DNA from: Zavarzinia aquatilis
Lineage (GTDB): Bacteria; Pseudomonadota; Alphaproteobacteria; Zavarziniales; Zavarziniaceae
Direction of reading: 5' to 3'
Assembly: GCF_003173035.1 (NCBI RefSeq)
Contig: NZ_QGLE01000009.1
Span: 124,001 to 188,000 of the forward strand
Length of the DNA: 64,000 nucleotides
Position 1 is the first letter of the stretch, and every line of letters starts with the position of its first letter. The notes beneath the pieces were generated by a model, which did not search any database, was not told where the DNA came from, and saw only the letters and a list, made by a program, of their open reading frames with translations. Below, piece by piece: positions 7,797-16,068 of this stretch. Made by a program: the position numbers and the translations under genes.

Positions 7797-8882
7797 TCAT
7801 TCGGCGGCGGCGACATCGCGCCGCGAAGGGTTCAGGGCGTCGAGGCGGGTTTCCGCCTCGGCGATGATGCGCTCGATCACCTCGGCCGCGCTCGGCAGGT
7901 CGCGGATCAGGCCGGCGACCTGGCCGGAGGGCAGCACGCCTTCCGACGGGTGGCCCTCGACCATGGAACGCTGGATCAGCATCGGCGAATTGGCCGCCAT
8001 CAGGGTCTCGGCCAGGGTCAGCTTGTTGGCGCGGGCATTGGCGAGGGCGGATTTCAGCATCTCGACATAGCCGAGCCCCGTGTGCCTGCGGAAGGCGAGG
8101 CCGGATTTCAGCGCCGTCCAGTAACGCCCGACGACGCCCGACTTCTCCAGCCGGCCCAGAGTCTCGTTCAGGATCATGCGCATGGGCGCGCCGTCGACCC
8201 TCGTCGAGACGATGATGTTGGTCAGCTCCGAGGTGATGTAACGCTCCAGCGTCGCGCGCGGCACCGGGCTGTCGCTGGTCATCAGGAAGCGGGTGCCCAT
8301 GGCGATGCCGGCCGCGCCGTAAGCGAGGGCGGCGACGAGACCGCGCCCGTCCTTGAAACCGCCGGCCGCGACCACCGGCACCTTCACCGCGTCCAGCACC
8401 TGCGGGATCAGCAGGGAGGTCGGCACATTGCCGGTATGGCCGCCGCCCTCGCCGCCCTGCACCGTCACCATGTCGGCGCCCATCTTCACGGCGGCGACGG
8501 CATGTTTCACCGCGCCCACCGTCGGGATGCAGACGAGGCCGGCGTCTTTGAGCTTCGAGACCAGCGCGGCCGAGGGCGAGCGGGAATAGGAAACGGCGCG
8601 CAGCCCATGCTTGATCGCCATGTCCAGCATGTGGTCGGCGCCGGGCAGGAACATGTGGAGGTTCAGGCCGAAGGGCCGATCGGTCAGTGCCTTCACCTTG
8701 AGGATTTCCGCCTCGATCTGTTCCGCCGGGATGACCGCGCCGGCGAGGAAGCCGAAGGCCCCGGCGTTGGACGTCGCGGCGACCAGCTGCGGCGTTGCCA
8801 CCCAGCCCATGGCGGTCTGCAGGATCGGGTAACGGCAGCCGAGACGCTCGGTCAGCGGGGTGGACAGGGCCGGGTGAGTCAT
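7797..8882 (-). CDS. ipdC: IpdC-like flavin-dependent oxidoreductase (nitronate monooxygenase family)
   Basis: A 361-residue TIM-barrel flavoprotein of the nitronate monooxygenase / 2-nitropropane dioxygenase family. The characteristic elements are ILQTAMGWVATPQLVAATS near the N-terminus, VQGGEGGGHTG near residues 140-150, VVAAGGFKDGRG and the GTRFLMTSDS phosphate-binding region. This pattern matches IpdC (Rv3553), which introduces a double bond into a C/D-ring CoA intermediate rather than oxidising nitroalkanes. Start and stop each overlap the flanking crotonase genes by about 4 bp, so the three genes are translationally coupled. The function follows from the close family match plus the ipdAB and echA20 neighbours. 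Confidence 0.85.
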   Translation of the reverse strand: MTHPALSTPLTERLGCRYPILQTAMGWVATPQLVAATSNAGAFGFLAGAVIPAEQIEAEILKVKALTDRPFGLNLHMFLPGADHMLDMAIKHGLRAVSYSRSPSAALVSKLKDAGLVCIPTVGAVKHAVAAVKMGADMVTVQGGEGGGHTGNVPTSLLIPQVLDAVKVPVVAAGGFKDGRGLVAALAYGAAGIAMGTRFLMTSDSPVPRATLERYITSELTNIIVSTRVDGAPMRMILNETLGRLEKSGVVGRYWTALKSGLAFRRHTGLGYVEMLKSALANARANKLTLAETLMAANSPMLIQRSMVEGHPSEGVLPSGQVAGLIRDLPSAAEVIERIIAEAETRLDALNPSRRDVAAAE

Positions 8883-9769
8883 TCGCCGGCCTCCGCCACT
8901 TTCTTGTCCTCGACGGATTTCTGCGACTTGGCCATGGCCTTGCCGTCGAAACCGCCCAGCGTGTCGCCCTGCGCCAGCGTGTTGTGGACATGGGCGAAAT
9001 GGTGGTAGCCGAAGGCGTTGTCCATGCCCGCGCGCTTGCCCTGCAGATCCTCGATGTGGTTCACCACCTGCTTGGCGAGGGCGAGGCCCATGCGCGGCAT
9101 GGCGGCGATCCGGCTGGCGATCGCATAGGTCTCGGCCTCCAGATCGGCGCGGGGCACGACCTTGTTCACCATGCCCATCTGATAGGCGCGCTCCGCCGGC
9201 ATCCGCTCGCCGAGGAAGAGGAATTCCTTGGCGATACGGGCGTTCAGTTCGTGGACATGGGCGAAATATTCGACCCCCGGAATGCCCATGCGAACCACGG
9301 GATCGGCGAAGAAGGCATCGTCCGCCGCGATGATCAGGTCGCACACCCAGGCCAGCATCAGCCCGCCCGCGACGCAGGCGCCCTGCACCATGGCGATGGT
9401 GGGTTTGGGCAGGTCGCGCCAGCGCCGGCACATGCCGAGATAGACTTCCTGCTCGCGCACGAACAGTTTCTCGCCGCCGGGCTTGCCGACGTGATCCCAC
9501 CACAGATGCTTGCGCTCGAAGGTCTTTTCGACATCGCGGCCCGGCGTGCCGATGTCATGACCGGCGGAGAAATGCTTGCCGGCGCCGGCAAGCACGATCA
9601 CCTTCACCTCGTCGTCGTCGGCCGCCTGGCGGAAGGCGGCGTCGAGGGCATAGGTCATCTGGCTGTTCTGGACGTTGTTGTAACGCACCCGGTCCATGGT
9701 GATGGTGGCGATGCCGTCCGCGACCTTGTAGTGGACCGGCTCGTCCGTCTCGTAAACAATCTCGCCCAT
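8879..9769 (-). CDS. Enoyl-CoA hydratase/isomerase family protein (crotonase)
   Basis: A 296-residue crotonase. It has MDRVRYNNVQNSQM near residues 25-38, the first oxyanion segment AGAGKHFSAGHDIG near 61-74, GACVAGGLMLAWVCD for the second oxyanion peptide and the ADPVVRMGIPG loop. It is longer than usual through an insertion rich in charged residues around 76-105 and a C-terminal tail. It is distinct from the EchA20-like crotonase next to it. Within this operon it is the best candidate for hydrating the unsaturated side-chain CoA ester formed by the FadE30-like enzyme, comparable to the hydratase step assigned to ScdD in Comamonas. That role is inferred from position. Confidence 0.8.
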   Translation of the reverse strand: MGEIVYETDEPVHYKVADGIATITMDRVRYNNVQNSQMTYALDAAFRQAADDDEVKVIVLAGAGKHFSAGHDIGTPGRDVEKTFERKHLWWDHVGKPGGEKLFVREQEVYLGMCRRWRDLPKPTIAMVQGACVAGGLMLAWVCDLIIAADDAFFADPVVRMGIPGVEYFAHVHELNARIAKEFLFLGERMPAERAYQMGMVNKVVPRADLEAETYAIASRIAAMPRMGLALAKQVVNHIEDLQGKRAGMDNAFGYHHFAHVHNTLAQGDTLGGFDGKAMAKSQKSVEDKKVAEAGE

Positions 9770-9843
9770 TCGCTGCCTCCGCCTTGTCTTCTGTCTCGTT
9801 CGGTGTGGCCCGCCCTCTGTCTGGCCCGGGCGGGCCGCACCCT

Positions 9844-10638
9844 TCAGGCTGCTTCGCGCCGGTCGCCCGGCGGGTTTTCCTTGAACACCGTCGCGCGGGT
9901 GTTATGCGGGTCGAGCACGTCGCGGATCAGGTGCAGCTGTTCCGCCGTCGGCGCCGGGGTCACGGTCGCCGTCTCGCGGCCTTCGAGCGGGAAGCCGGTC
10001 GCGGCCTGGACCTGATCGAAGCTGATCCCGGGGTGCAGGGAACGGACGCGGATCGCATGATCCTTGCCGCCGAAGTCGAGCACGGCGAGATCGGTGACGA
10101 TCAGGCGCAGATCGACGAAGCGGTCGGACCGCCCGCCCGCCAGGCGCGCCGGGTTGTAGCCGACGCCCGAAACCATATCGACCTCGCCCGGGACGAAGAC
10201 CCGGGTCGAGTGATTGGGCACGAACATCGAATTGATGTGATTGATGGTGTTGCCCGGAATGCCGCGCACGCCGAGCAGCGCCGCCTTGGGCTTGGCGTAA
10301 TCGCCGACGACCGAGATATTCTGCTGGCCGAAGCGGTCGACCTGCACCGGGCCGGTCATGGCATGGCGATGGCCGCGATAGACGACGTCGAAGACGCGGG
10401 CATAGGTCATCCAGCCCTCCACCTTCGGGATGTAGGCGCCGCGCTTGCCGAGCGGCACCGGCTCCTCGACCAGATAGGCTTCGCCATCGGTCATCATCAG
10501 CGCCGGCTCGAAGGTCGCCTTGGCGAGGGAGGCGGCGAGCCGGGGAATGAGCCCGATGCCGGAGGCGAGCACTTCGCCATTGCCGCGCCAGGCTTCGGCG
10601 GCGGCGGTGATGCAGAGTTCCGCGAGCGTGTAGGTCAT
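9844..10638 (-). CDS. ipdB: IpdB-like subunit of COCHEA-CoA hydrolase (CoA-transferase fold)
   Basis: A 264-residue protein of the class I CoA-transferase beta-subunit fold. Diagnostic segments are MMTDGEAYLVEEPVPLGKRGA near residues 48-68, QVDRFGQQNIS near 99-109, GVRGIPGNTINH near 123-134 and LDFGGKDHAIRVRSLHPG. They correspond segment by segment to Mycobacterium IpdB (Rv3552). IpdAB is reported to catalyse hydrolytic ring opening of a cyclohexenone CoA ester, not CoA transfer. It follows ipdA with an 11-bp gap, matching the usual heteromeric pair. About 75 bp separate it from the downstream crotonase. Confidence 0.9.
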   Translation of the reverse strand: MTYTLAELCITAAAEAWRGNGEVLASGIGLIPRLAASLAKATFEPALMMTDGEAYLVEEPVPLGKRGAYIPKVEGWMTYARVFDVVYRGHRHAMTGPVQVDRFGQQNISVVGDYAKPKAALLGVRGIPGNTINHINSMFVPNHSTRVFVPGEVDMVSGVGYNPARLAGGRSDRFVDLRLIVTDLAVLDFGGKDHAIRVRSLHPGISFDQVQAATGFPLEGRETATVTPAPTAEQLHLIRDVLDPHNTRATVFKENPPGDRREAA

Positions 10639-10649
10639 CGTCCGTCTCC

Positions 10650-11516
10650 TCAGAACACCGGCAGGGGCAGGCTGGCGAGCTTCTCGGCCCCGCCGACGGC
10701 GGCGAGATAGGCGTCGTGACTGACACCGTCGACATAGCGCGCGCGCCAGTCGGGGAAGGCTGCGTCGTTGTAATCTTTCAGGTGCTTGAAATCGAAGCCG
10801 TAGTCCGGCCCGGACGAGGTCGGATGGGCGCCGAAGGGCACCAGCGCGACGCCGGTGACGCAGGACCGCTCGACCAGGTGATGGCGCATCCCCGGCATCC
10901 CGCCCAGTTCCGCCGTGGTCACCAGCCGGTCGGTGGTGACGAAAGCCTGATCCGCCGCGCGGCAGAACAGCTCGTCGAAGAAGGGATCGGGCGCGGTCAC
11001 GATGGCGTTGCCGAGCGTATCCGCCGCGTTCACATGAACGAAGGCGGCATCGAGATTGAGGGCGGGCATGGCGATCAGCACTTCGCCGTCCTCGTAAGGC
11101 GAGGTGACGGTGCGAAGCACACCGTTCAGCCCCTCGACATCGGTGCCAAGGCCGGCGCGGGTGGGCAGGAAGGGCAGGCGCATGGCGGCGGCGCGCAGGC
11201 CCCACTGCAACATGCCCTCGTCGATTTCCAGCGTCTCGAAGCTGCCGGCCTGACGGGCGGAGCGGAAGTGATTGTCGAGCGGAATGGAATCGAGCGAGAC
11301 GAAACCGAACACCAGTTTCTTCAACTTGCCCGAAGCCGCCAGCAGGCCGATGTCCGGCCCGCCGTAGGAAACGACCGTGAGATCCGTGACATCGCTGCGC
11401 AGGATTTCGCGCACCACGGCCATGGGCTTGCGCCTCGCGCCCCAGCCGCCGATGCCGATGGTCATGCCGCTTTCCAGCCGGCTGACCATCTCGCTGATGC
11501 TCATGCTCTTGTCCAT
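10650..11516 (-). CDS. ipdA: IpdA-like subunit of COCHEA-CoA hydrolase (CoA-transferase fold)
   Basis: A 288-residue protein of the class I CoA-transferase alpha-subunit fold. The signature segments are GMTIGIGGWGARRKPMAVVR near residues 17-36, SYGGPDIGLL near 50-59, FGFVSLDSIPLDN and EIDEGMLQWGLRAAA near 97-111. Glu100 in DEGM lies where the catalytic glutamate of Mycobacterium IpdA is placed, as far as I recall. The partner IpdB is immediately downstream. The start ATG at 11516 has GGAAG 7 nt before it. The FadD3-like ligase stops 28 bp upstream and a short palindrome spans that stop codon. Confidence 0.9.
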   Translation of the reverse strand: MDKSMSISEMVSRLESGMTIGIGGWGARRKPMAVVREILRSDVTDLTVVSYGGPDIGLLAASGKLKKLVFGFVSLDSIPLDNHFRSARQAGSFETLEIDEGMLQWGLRAAAMRLPFLPTRAGLGTDVEGLNGVLRTVTSPYEDGEVLIAMPALNLDAAFVHVNAADTLGNAIVTAPDPFFDELFCRAADQAFVTTDRLVTTAELGGMPGMRHHLVERSCVTGVALVPFGAHPTSSGPDYGFDFKHLKDYNDAAFPDWRARYVDGVSHDAYLAAVGGAEKLASLPLPVF

Positions 11517-11532
11517 GGCATTTCTTCCCTGA

Positions 11533-11547
11533 TAACGCTTGGCGTTA
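11533..11547. promoter_or_regulatory. Short palindrome in the fadD3-ipdA junction
   Basis: A perfect 6-bp inverted repeat, TAACGC TTG GCGTTA, lies between the ligase and ipdA and includes the ligase stop codon. It could be a protein-binding dyad or a weak RNA hairpin. It does not match the Mycobacterium KstR or KstR2 boxes. It has no T-tract on the minus strand, so it is not a standard terminator. Confidence 0.35.
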
Positions 11548-13083
11548 CCGCAACATGAATTTCTGGACTTTGCCGCTGGCGGTCAGCGGCAGGGCTTCGC
11601 AAATCTCGACCTGGCGGGGCGCCTTGTAATTGGCCATGTTGGCGCGGCACCAGGCGAGGAATTCATCCTTTTCGAGGACCGCTCCCCGGGCGGGCACGAC
11701 GATGGCCTTGGCAACCTCGCCCATGCGCTCGTCCGGCACGCCGATCACGGCGGCCTGGGCGATGTCGCGGCGGGACAGGATGATGTTCTCGATCTCGGCC
11801 GGATAGCAGTTGAAGCCGCCGACGATGAACATGTCCTTCTTGCGGTCGGTGATCTTCAGGTAACCGCGCTCGTCCATCACGCCGATGTCGCCGGTGTGCA
11901 GCCAGCCGGCATCGTCGATGGCTTCCCGTGTCGCCGTCTCATTCTCGAAATAGCCGGCCATGACGTTGTAGCCGCGCACCAGCACCTCGCCCTCGGCGCC
12001 GCGCGGCACTTCCCGGCCCTCGGCGTCGGCGCAGATCACCTCGACGCCGGGGATCGGCTTGCCGCAGCGATTGGCGATCGTTTCGGCATCGTCGGTGGTT
12101 TCGCACATGGTGACGACCGGCGCCTCGGTCAGGCCATAGGCGGTCAGCACGACGTCGAACTTCAGGTCGGTGAACATGCGCCGGATCAGGTCCACCGGCA
12201 CGCTGGCCGCGCCGGTGACCGCGAGGCGGAGCGACGACAGATCGCGGGTGGCGTAAGTCCCGTCGCCGAGGATCGACTGATAGACCGTGGGCGCGCCGGG
12301 CAGCACGCTCACCCGCTCGGTCTCGATCCGGTCGAGCAGGCGGGTGGTGTCGAACACCGCCTCCGGCAGACAGGCCGCGCCTTTCAGCAGGCAGGCGAGC
12401 CAGCCCGCCTTGTAACCGAAGGAGTGGAAGAAGGGATTGACGACGAGGAAGCGGTCCTGTTCGGTCAGGCCGACGACATCGCTCCAGGTCGCGATGGTGC
12501 GCACCGTCTGGCCGTGGTTGGAGACGACGCCCTTGGGCAATCCGGTGGTGCCCGAGGTGAAGAGCATGTCGCAAGGATCGCCCGGCCCGACAGTCGCGAG
12601 GCGATCCGCCGCCGCCTGTTCGGAAACCGCGGCCCCTTGCGCGAGGAACGCCGGCCAGTCGCGGTCGGCGCCGGCCTCGCCCTTCAGGATGACCATGGCC
12701 TTCAGGTCCGGCAGATCCTCGCCCGCCAGCATGGCGGGATAGTCGAAGCCGAGGAAGCCGCGCACGGTCAGCAGCAGCTTGGCCCGGGAAGCGCGCAGGA
12801 TCTGCCCGGCTTCCCGACCCTTGAAGCGGGTGTTCAACGGCACGAGCACGGCGCCGGCCGATTGCAGGCCGACAGCGGCGACGATCCATTCGGCCATGTT
12901 GGGCGCCCAGATCGCGACCCGGTCGCCCTTCACGATTCCGGCGGCGATGAAGGCGCGCGCCGCGGTCAGACGGGCCGTCTCGAGCGCAGCGAAGCTCGAG
13001 ACGGCGCCGCCTTCCTCGATCGCGGGGCGGTCGGGCCAGCGAGCCGCCGCCGCGATGACCGCAGCCGGAATGCTGGAGACCAT
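11545..13083 (-). CDS. fadD3: FadD3-like HIP-CoA ligase (AMP-forming acyl-CoA synthetase)
   Basis: A 512-residue ANL-superfamily adenylate-forming ligase. The P-loop-like motif is LFTSGTTGLPKG near residues 190-201; the adenine-binding YGLTE, the GWLHTGD hinge region and the C-terminal lysine in PLTASGKVQK are all present. Size, motifs and position between ipdA and catabolic genes fit FadD3, which activates the propionate of HIP with CoA to start C/D-ring degradation. Other acyl-CoA synthetases share the fold, so the substrate is inferred. The start ATG at 13083 lies 8 bp after the amidohydrolase stop, indicating one transcript. Confidence 0.83.
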   Translation of the reverse strand: MVSSIPAAVIAAAARWPDRPAIEEGGAVSSFAALETARLTAARAFIAAGIVKGDRVAIWAPNMAEWIVAAVGLQSAGAVLVPLNTRFKGREAGQILRASRAKLLLTVRGFLGFDYPAMLAGEDLPDLKAMVILKGEAGADRDWPAFLAQGAAVSEQAAADRLATVGPGDPCDMLFTSGTTGLPKGVVSNHGQTVRTIATWSDVVGLTEQDRFLVVNPFFHSFGYKAGWLACLLKGAACLPEAVFDTTRLLDRIETERVSVLPGAPTVYQSILGDGTYATRDLSSLRLAVTGAASVPVDLIRRMFTDLKFDVVLTAYGLTEAPVVTMCETTDDAETIANRCGKPIPGVEVICADAEGREVPRGAEGEVLVRGYNVMAGYFENETATREAIDDAGWLHTGDIGVMDERGYLKITDRKKDMFIVGGFNCYPAEIENIILSRRDIAQAAVIGVPDERMGEVAKAIVVPARGAVLEKDEFLAWCRANMANYKAPRQVEICEALPLTASGKVQKFMLR

Positions 13084-13091
13084 GGCGCGCC

Positions 13092-14282
13092 TTACTCCGC
13101 GGCCTGGGCGGTGGCGAGCCAGTTCTTCTTGGGGCCGATCTTCCCGGCGATCTTGTTGAGCGCCGGCAGGTCGAGGTCATAGACCTCCGCCGCCGACTTC
13201 CAGAAGATCTGCTCGAGATCGCTCTCCGGCAGGCCGCCGAGCGAGATCAGCATCTTTTCCGCCGTGTTCGGCCAGCAGCCTTCGGGATGCGGATAGTCAG
13301 AACCCCAGATCACCCGGTTCATACCGAGTTCCTTGCAGGCCACGGCCGTGTCCCGGTCGGCGAGGGCCGAGGCGACGACCCACATGTTCCGCGCGAAATA
13401 TTCCGACGGCTTCATGGTCAGCTTGGCGCGGAAGTCGCCCAGCTTGCCGGACGTGTGCTTCACGCTGGCCCGGATGTCCATCATCGTGTTCATCCAGTTG
13501 AACCAGAATTCCGAGCCTTCGGTGTAGATGATCTTCAGCTTGGGGAAACGCTCCAGCACCTCGCCGAAGATGAACTGCCACATCGAGCGGGTCATCCAGA
13601 ACGGATATTCCATCAGGAAGCAGCCGATGGCGCCCGGCACCGGGGCCATGGCCGGGGCGGCGCCCGAATGGAAATGGATGCCCATGTTCAGGTCTTCGCA
13701 GACCTTCCACACCGGATCATATTTCGGGTGGTTGTAGGGGTCGTAACCGTCGGTCATGCAGGGGAACATCACCCCTTTGAGGCCTTCCTTGCGCGCCCAG
13801 ACGATTTCCCGAACCGCGGTCTCGACGTCGAAGACGACGGGAATGACGGCAAGGCCGATGCGGCGGGTCGGCGACATCTTGCAGAAGTCGACCATCCAGC
13901 GGTTATGGGCGCGGGCACCGGCCCAGAGCAACTCTGGGTCCGCGCCCTGGCAGCGCAGGCCGACGTCGGCGCCGAAGGGCGGGGCATTACGCTCGGTGAT
14001 ACCGTCGGGGAACAGGACTTCGGCGGCGACGCCGTCACCATCCAGCACCTTGTCGCGGATCACGCTGTCCCACACGCCGTAAATGTCATTGCCGCAGGCG
14101 GCGCGCCATTTGTCGTTGAAGTCCTTGACCAGGAGCTTCTCTTCCATCATCTCGCGGAAGGCGATTTCCTTGGGCAGGCGCTCGTCGAATTCGGCGTGAT
14201 ACTTGCTCTCGAGATAGTCGCGATATTTCTCCGGCGGCAGGCCGGCGTGACCATCGCCCGAAATCACCAGATAGCGGTCCAT
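13092..14282 (-). CDS. Amidohydrolase-2 family metal-dependent hydrolase or decarboxylase
   Basis: A 396-residue protein of the amidohydrolase-2 group (ACMS-decarboxylase-like TIM barrel). Putative metal ligands are D10 and H12 in ISGDGHAG, the histidine pair in GIHFHSGA, and the aspartate of IWGSDYPHPEG near the C-terminal end of the barrel. The family includes decarboxylases, lactonases and amide hydrolases. I know of no assigned step for such an enzyme in the standard seco-steroid pathway, yet it sits directly before fadD3 in the operon. It might hydrolyse a side product, decarboxylate an intermediate or act on a particular substrate class. The family call is firm; the function is unknown. 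Confidence 0.82.
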   Translation of the reverse strand: MDRYLVISGDGHAGLPPEKYRDYLESKYHAEFDERLPKEIAFREMMEEKLLVKDFNDKWRAACGNDIYGVWDSVIRDKVLDGDGVAAEVLFPDGITERNAPPFGADVGLRCQGADPELLWAGARAHNRWMVDFCKMSPTRRIGLAVIPVVFDVETAVREIVWARKEGLKGVMFPCMTDGYDPYNHPKYDPVWKVCEDLNMGIHFHSGAAPAMAPVPGAIGCFLMEYPFWMTRSMWQFIFGEVLERFPKLKIIYTEGSEFWFNWMNTMMDIRASVKHTSGKLGDFRAKLTMKPSEYFARNMWVVASALADRDTAVACKELGMNRVIWGSDYPHPEGCWPNTAEKMLISLGGLPESDLEQIFWKSAAEVYDLDLPALNKIAGKIGPKKNWLATAQAAE

Positions 14283-14418
14283 CTCTTCCTCCGGTTATCG
14301 TTATCGCCGGCTGCCCCGGCTTCTCTGATCTGAACCCTAGGCCCCCCGCCCGACAGCCGGAAGTGGCCCGAGGCGAATTCTCCGTTCGCCGTCACGAACA
14401 ATGAGGGGATTTCTGTCG

Positions 14419-15216
14419 TTACATCGCGTCGGTATAGGTGATGTGCATGGGCAGGGTGAGGCCGCCGTCGACGACGATCTCCGCCCCCGTGACCATCGAG
14501 GCCCGCTCGGACGCGAGATAGAGTATGGCGTCGGCGATCTCGCTCGCCTGGACGAGGCGGCCCATGGGCGTGTCCTTCGACATGCCGGCGATCAGCTTCT
14601 CGCGCCCGCCCAGCATGTCGGCCACGGGGGCGAGGATCTGCGTGTCGACATAGCCCGGCAGCACCGTGTTGCAGCGAATGGGCGGCTGGAACAGCGCGGC
14701 CGACAGGGCGACGGATTTCGACATCATGCGCACCGCCGCCTTGGTCGTGTTGTAGACGAAGCTGGCGGCATGGGCATGGATGCCCTGCACCGACGAGATA
14801 TTGACGATGGCGCCGCCGCGACCCGTCTCGGCGATGGCCAGCAGCCCGTGCTTGCAGCCGAGGAAAGTGCCGGTCTGGTTGATGCCGACGACGCGGTGCC
14901 AGTCCTCAATCTCGGTATTGGCGACGCTCGATGTGAAGGAAATGCCGGCGGCGTTGACGACGACGTCGAGCCCGCCGAAGGCGGCCTTGGTCGCCTCGAT
15001 GGCGGCGATCCAGGCCGGCTCGCTCGCGACGTCGAGGGTGACGGCGATGGCCTTGTCGCCGAGGGCGGCGGCGCGTTCCCTGGCCAGCTTCTCGTTGATG
15101 TCGGCGATGACGGCGCGGCCGCCCCGGGCGACGAATCCCTCGACCGTGGCATGGCCGATGCCCGAGGCGCCCCCGGTGACGAGGGCGACGCGCCCGGCGA
15201 AATCCTGCTCGCTCAT
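14419..15216 (-). CDS. Short-chain dehydrogenase, probable hydroxysteroid dehydrogenase
   Basis: A 265-residue classical SDR. It has TGGASGIG for NAD(P) binding near residues 15-22, NAAG near 88-91, the catalytic serine in NISSVQG near 141 and YNTTKAA as the YxxxK motif near 155-161. The C-terminus holds the usual VDGGLTLP. Its place beside the TesE-type hydratase in a steroid cluster suggests oxidation or reduction of a ring hydroxyl (for example at C3, C7 or C17), but many SDRs look alike. It is 10 bp downstream of tesE. About 135 bp separate it from the amidohydrolase, which may have its own promoter. Confidence 0.8.
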   Translation of the reverse strand: MSEQDFAGRVALVTGGASGIGHATVEGFVARGGRAVIADINEKLARERAAALGDKAIAVTLDVASEPAWIAAIEATKAAFGGLDVVVNAAGISFTSSVANTEIEDWHRVVGINQTGTFLGCKHGLLAIAETGRGGAIVNISSVQGIHAHAASFVYNTTKAAVRMMSKSVALSAALFQPPIRCNTVLPGYVDTQILAPVADMLGGREKLIAGMSKDTPMGRLVQASEIADAILYLASERASMVTGAEIVVDGGLTLPMHITYTDAM

Positions 15217-15226
15217 GTTGGCTTCC

Positions 15227-16012
15227 TCAGGCGACGAAATTGGCGTGGCAGGTGCCGATCCCCTGGATCGCCACCCGGATGGAATCCCCTGCCGTCACCG
15301 GGATCAGCGCGGCGAGCGAGCCGGAGAGGATGACTTCGCCCGCCTTCAGCGGGATGCCGCGCGCGCCCAGCGTATTGGCCAGCCAGGCCATGGCGTTGAC
15401 GGGGGAATCGAGGGTGGCGGCGCCCGCGCCCGTGCCGACGATGCGGCCGTTCTTCTCGATGATCATGCCGGCGAGGGCGAGGTCGAGACTGTTCGGGTCG
15501 ACCAGCCGGTCACCCAGCACGAAGACGCCGCAGGAGGCATTGTCGGCGACCGTGTCGGCAATCGCGATCTTCCAGTTGTCGATGCGGGAATCGACGATCT
15601 CGAGGCAGGCCATGACGCCCTCGGTCGCGCGCAGCACGTCGGCATTGGTCACGCCGGGGCCCATCAGGTCACGCTTCAGCACGAAGCCGATCTCGCCCTC
15701 CGCCCGGGGCTGGATCATGGATGACATGGGGATATCGCCGCGCTCGGGCACCGCCATCGAGGCCAGCAACATGCCGAAATCGGGCTGGGTCACGCCCAGC
15801 ATGGTCTGCACCGGCCGCGAGGTGACGCCGATCTTCTTGCCGATGATCCGGTCGCCGGCGGAAAGCCGGTGCGACAGGAATTCGGTCTGGATCGCATAGG
15901 CGTCGTCGACCGAAATGTCGAAGCCGCGCCCCGAAAGCGGCGCGACTGTCCGGCGCGCGGCGAGGGCCTGGTGGAGTTCCAGGCCGAGCGCCGCGATGGT
16001 GATCTTGTCCAT
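15227..16012 (-). CDS. tesE: 2-hydroxyhexa-2,4-dienoate hydratase (TesE/HsaE-like)
   Basis: A 261-residue member of the 2-keto-4-pentenoate hydratase / fumarylacetoacetase family. The metal-binding acids are recognisable: E105 and E107 in RAEGEIGF and E138 in ACLEIVDSR, at almost the positions known for MhpD. GKKIGVTSRPVQTMLG near residues 58-73 and GSLAALIPV near the end are family features. In the steroid pathway this enzyme hydrates the dienoate released from ring A by TesD/HsaD. The aldolase and dehydrogenase that normally follow (TesG/TesF, HsaF/HsaG) are absent from this window. It lies between the SDR and the DUF1329 gene. Confidence 0.87.
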   Translation of the reverse strand: MDKITIAALGLELHQALAARRTVAPLSGRGFDISVDDAYAIQTEFLSHRLSAGDRIIGKKIGVTSRPVQTMLGVTQPDFGMLLASMAVPERGDIPMSSMIQPRAEGEIGFVLKRDLMGPGVTNADVLRATEGVMACLEIVDSRIDNWKIAIADTVADNASCGVFVLGDRLVDPNSLDLALAGMIIEKNGRIVGTGAGAATLDSPVNAMAWLANTLGARGIPLKAGEVILSGSLAALIPVTAGDSIRVAIQGIGTCHANFVA

Positions 16013-16033
16013 CGCTGATTGCCTTGCATGAAA

Positions 16034-16055
16034 CCGGCGGCGTCACCGCCGCCGG
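16034..16055 (-). other. Intercistronic hairpin between DUF1329 and tesE
   Basis: A perfect 9-bp inverted repeat, CCGGCGGCG / CGCCGCCGG, with a 4-nt loop lies in the 56-bp gap. There is no T-run on the minus strand, so it is more likely an RNA-stability or partial attenuation element than a full terminator. Confidence 0.5.
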
Positions 16056-16068
16056 CATGTCGTTGAGG

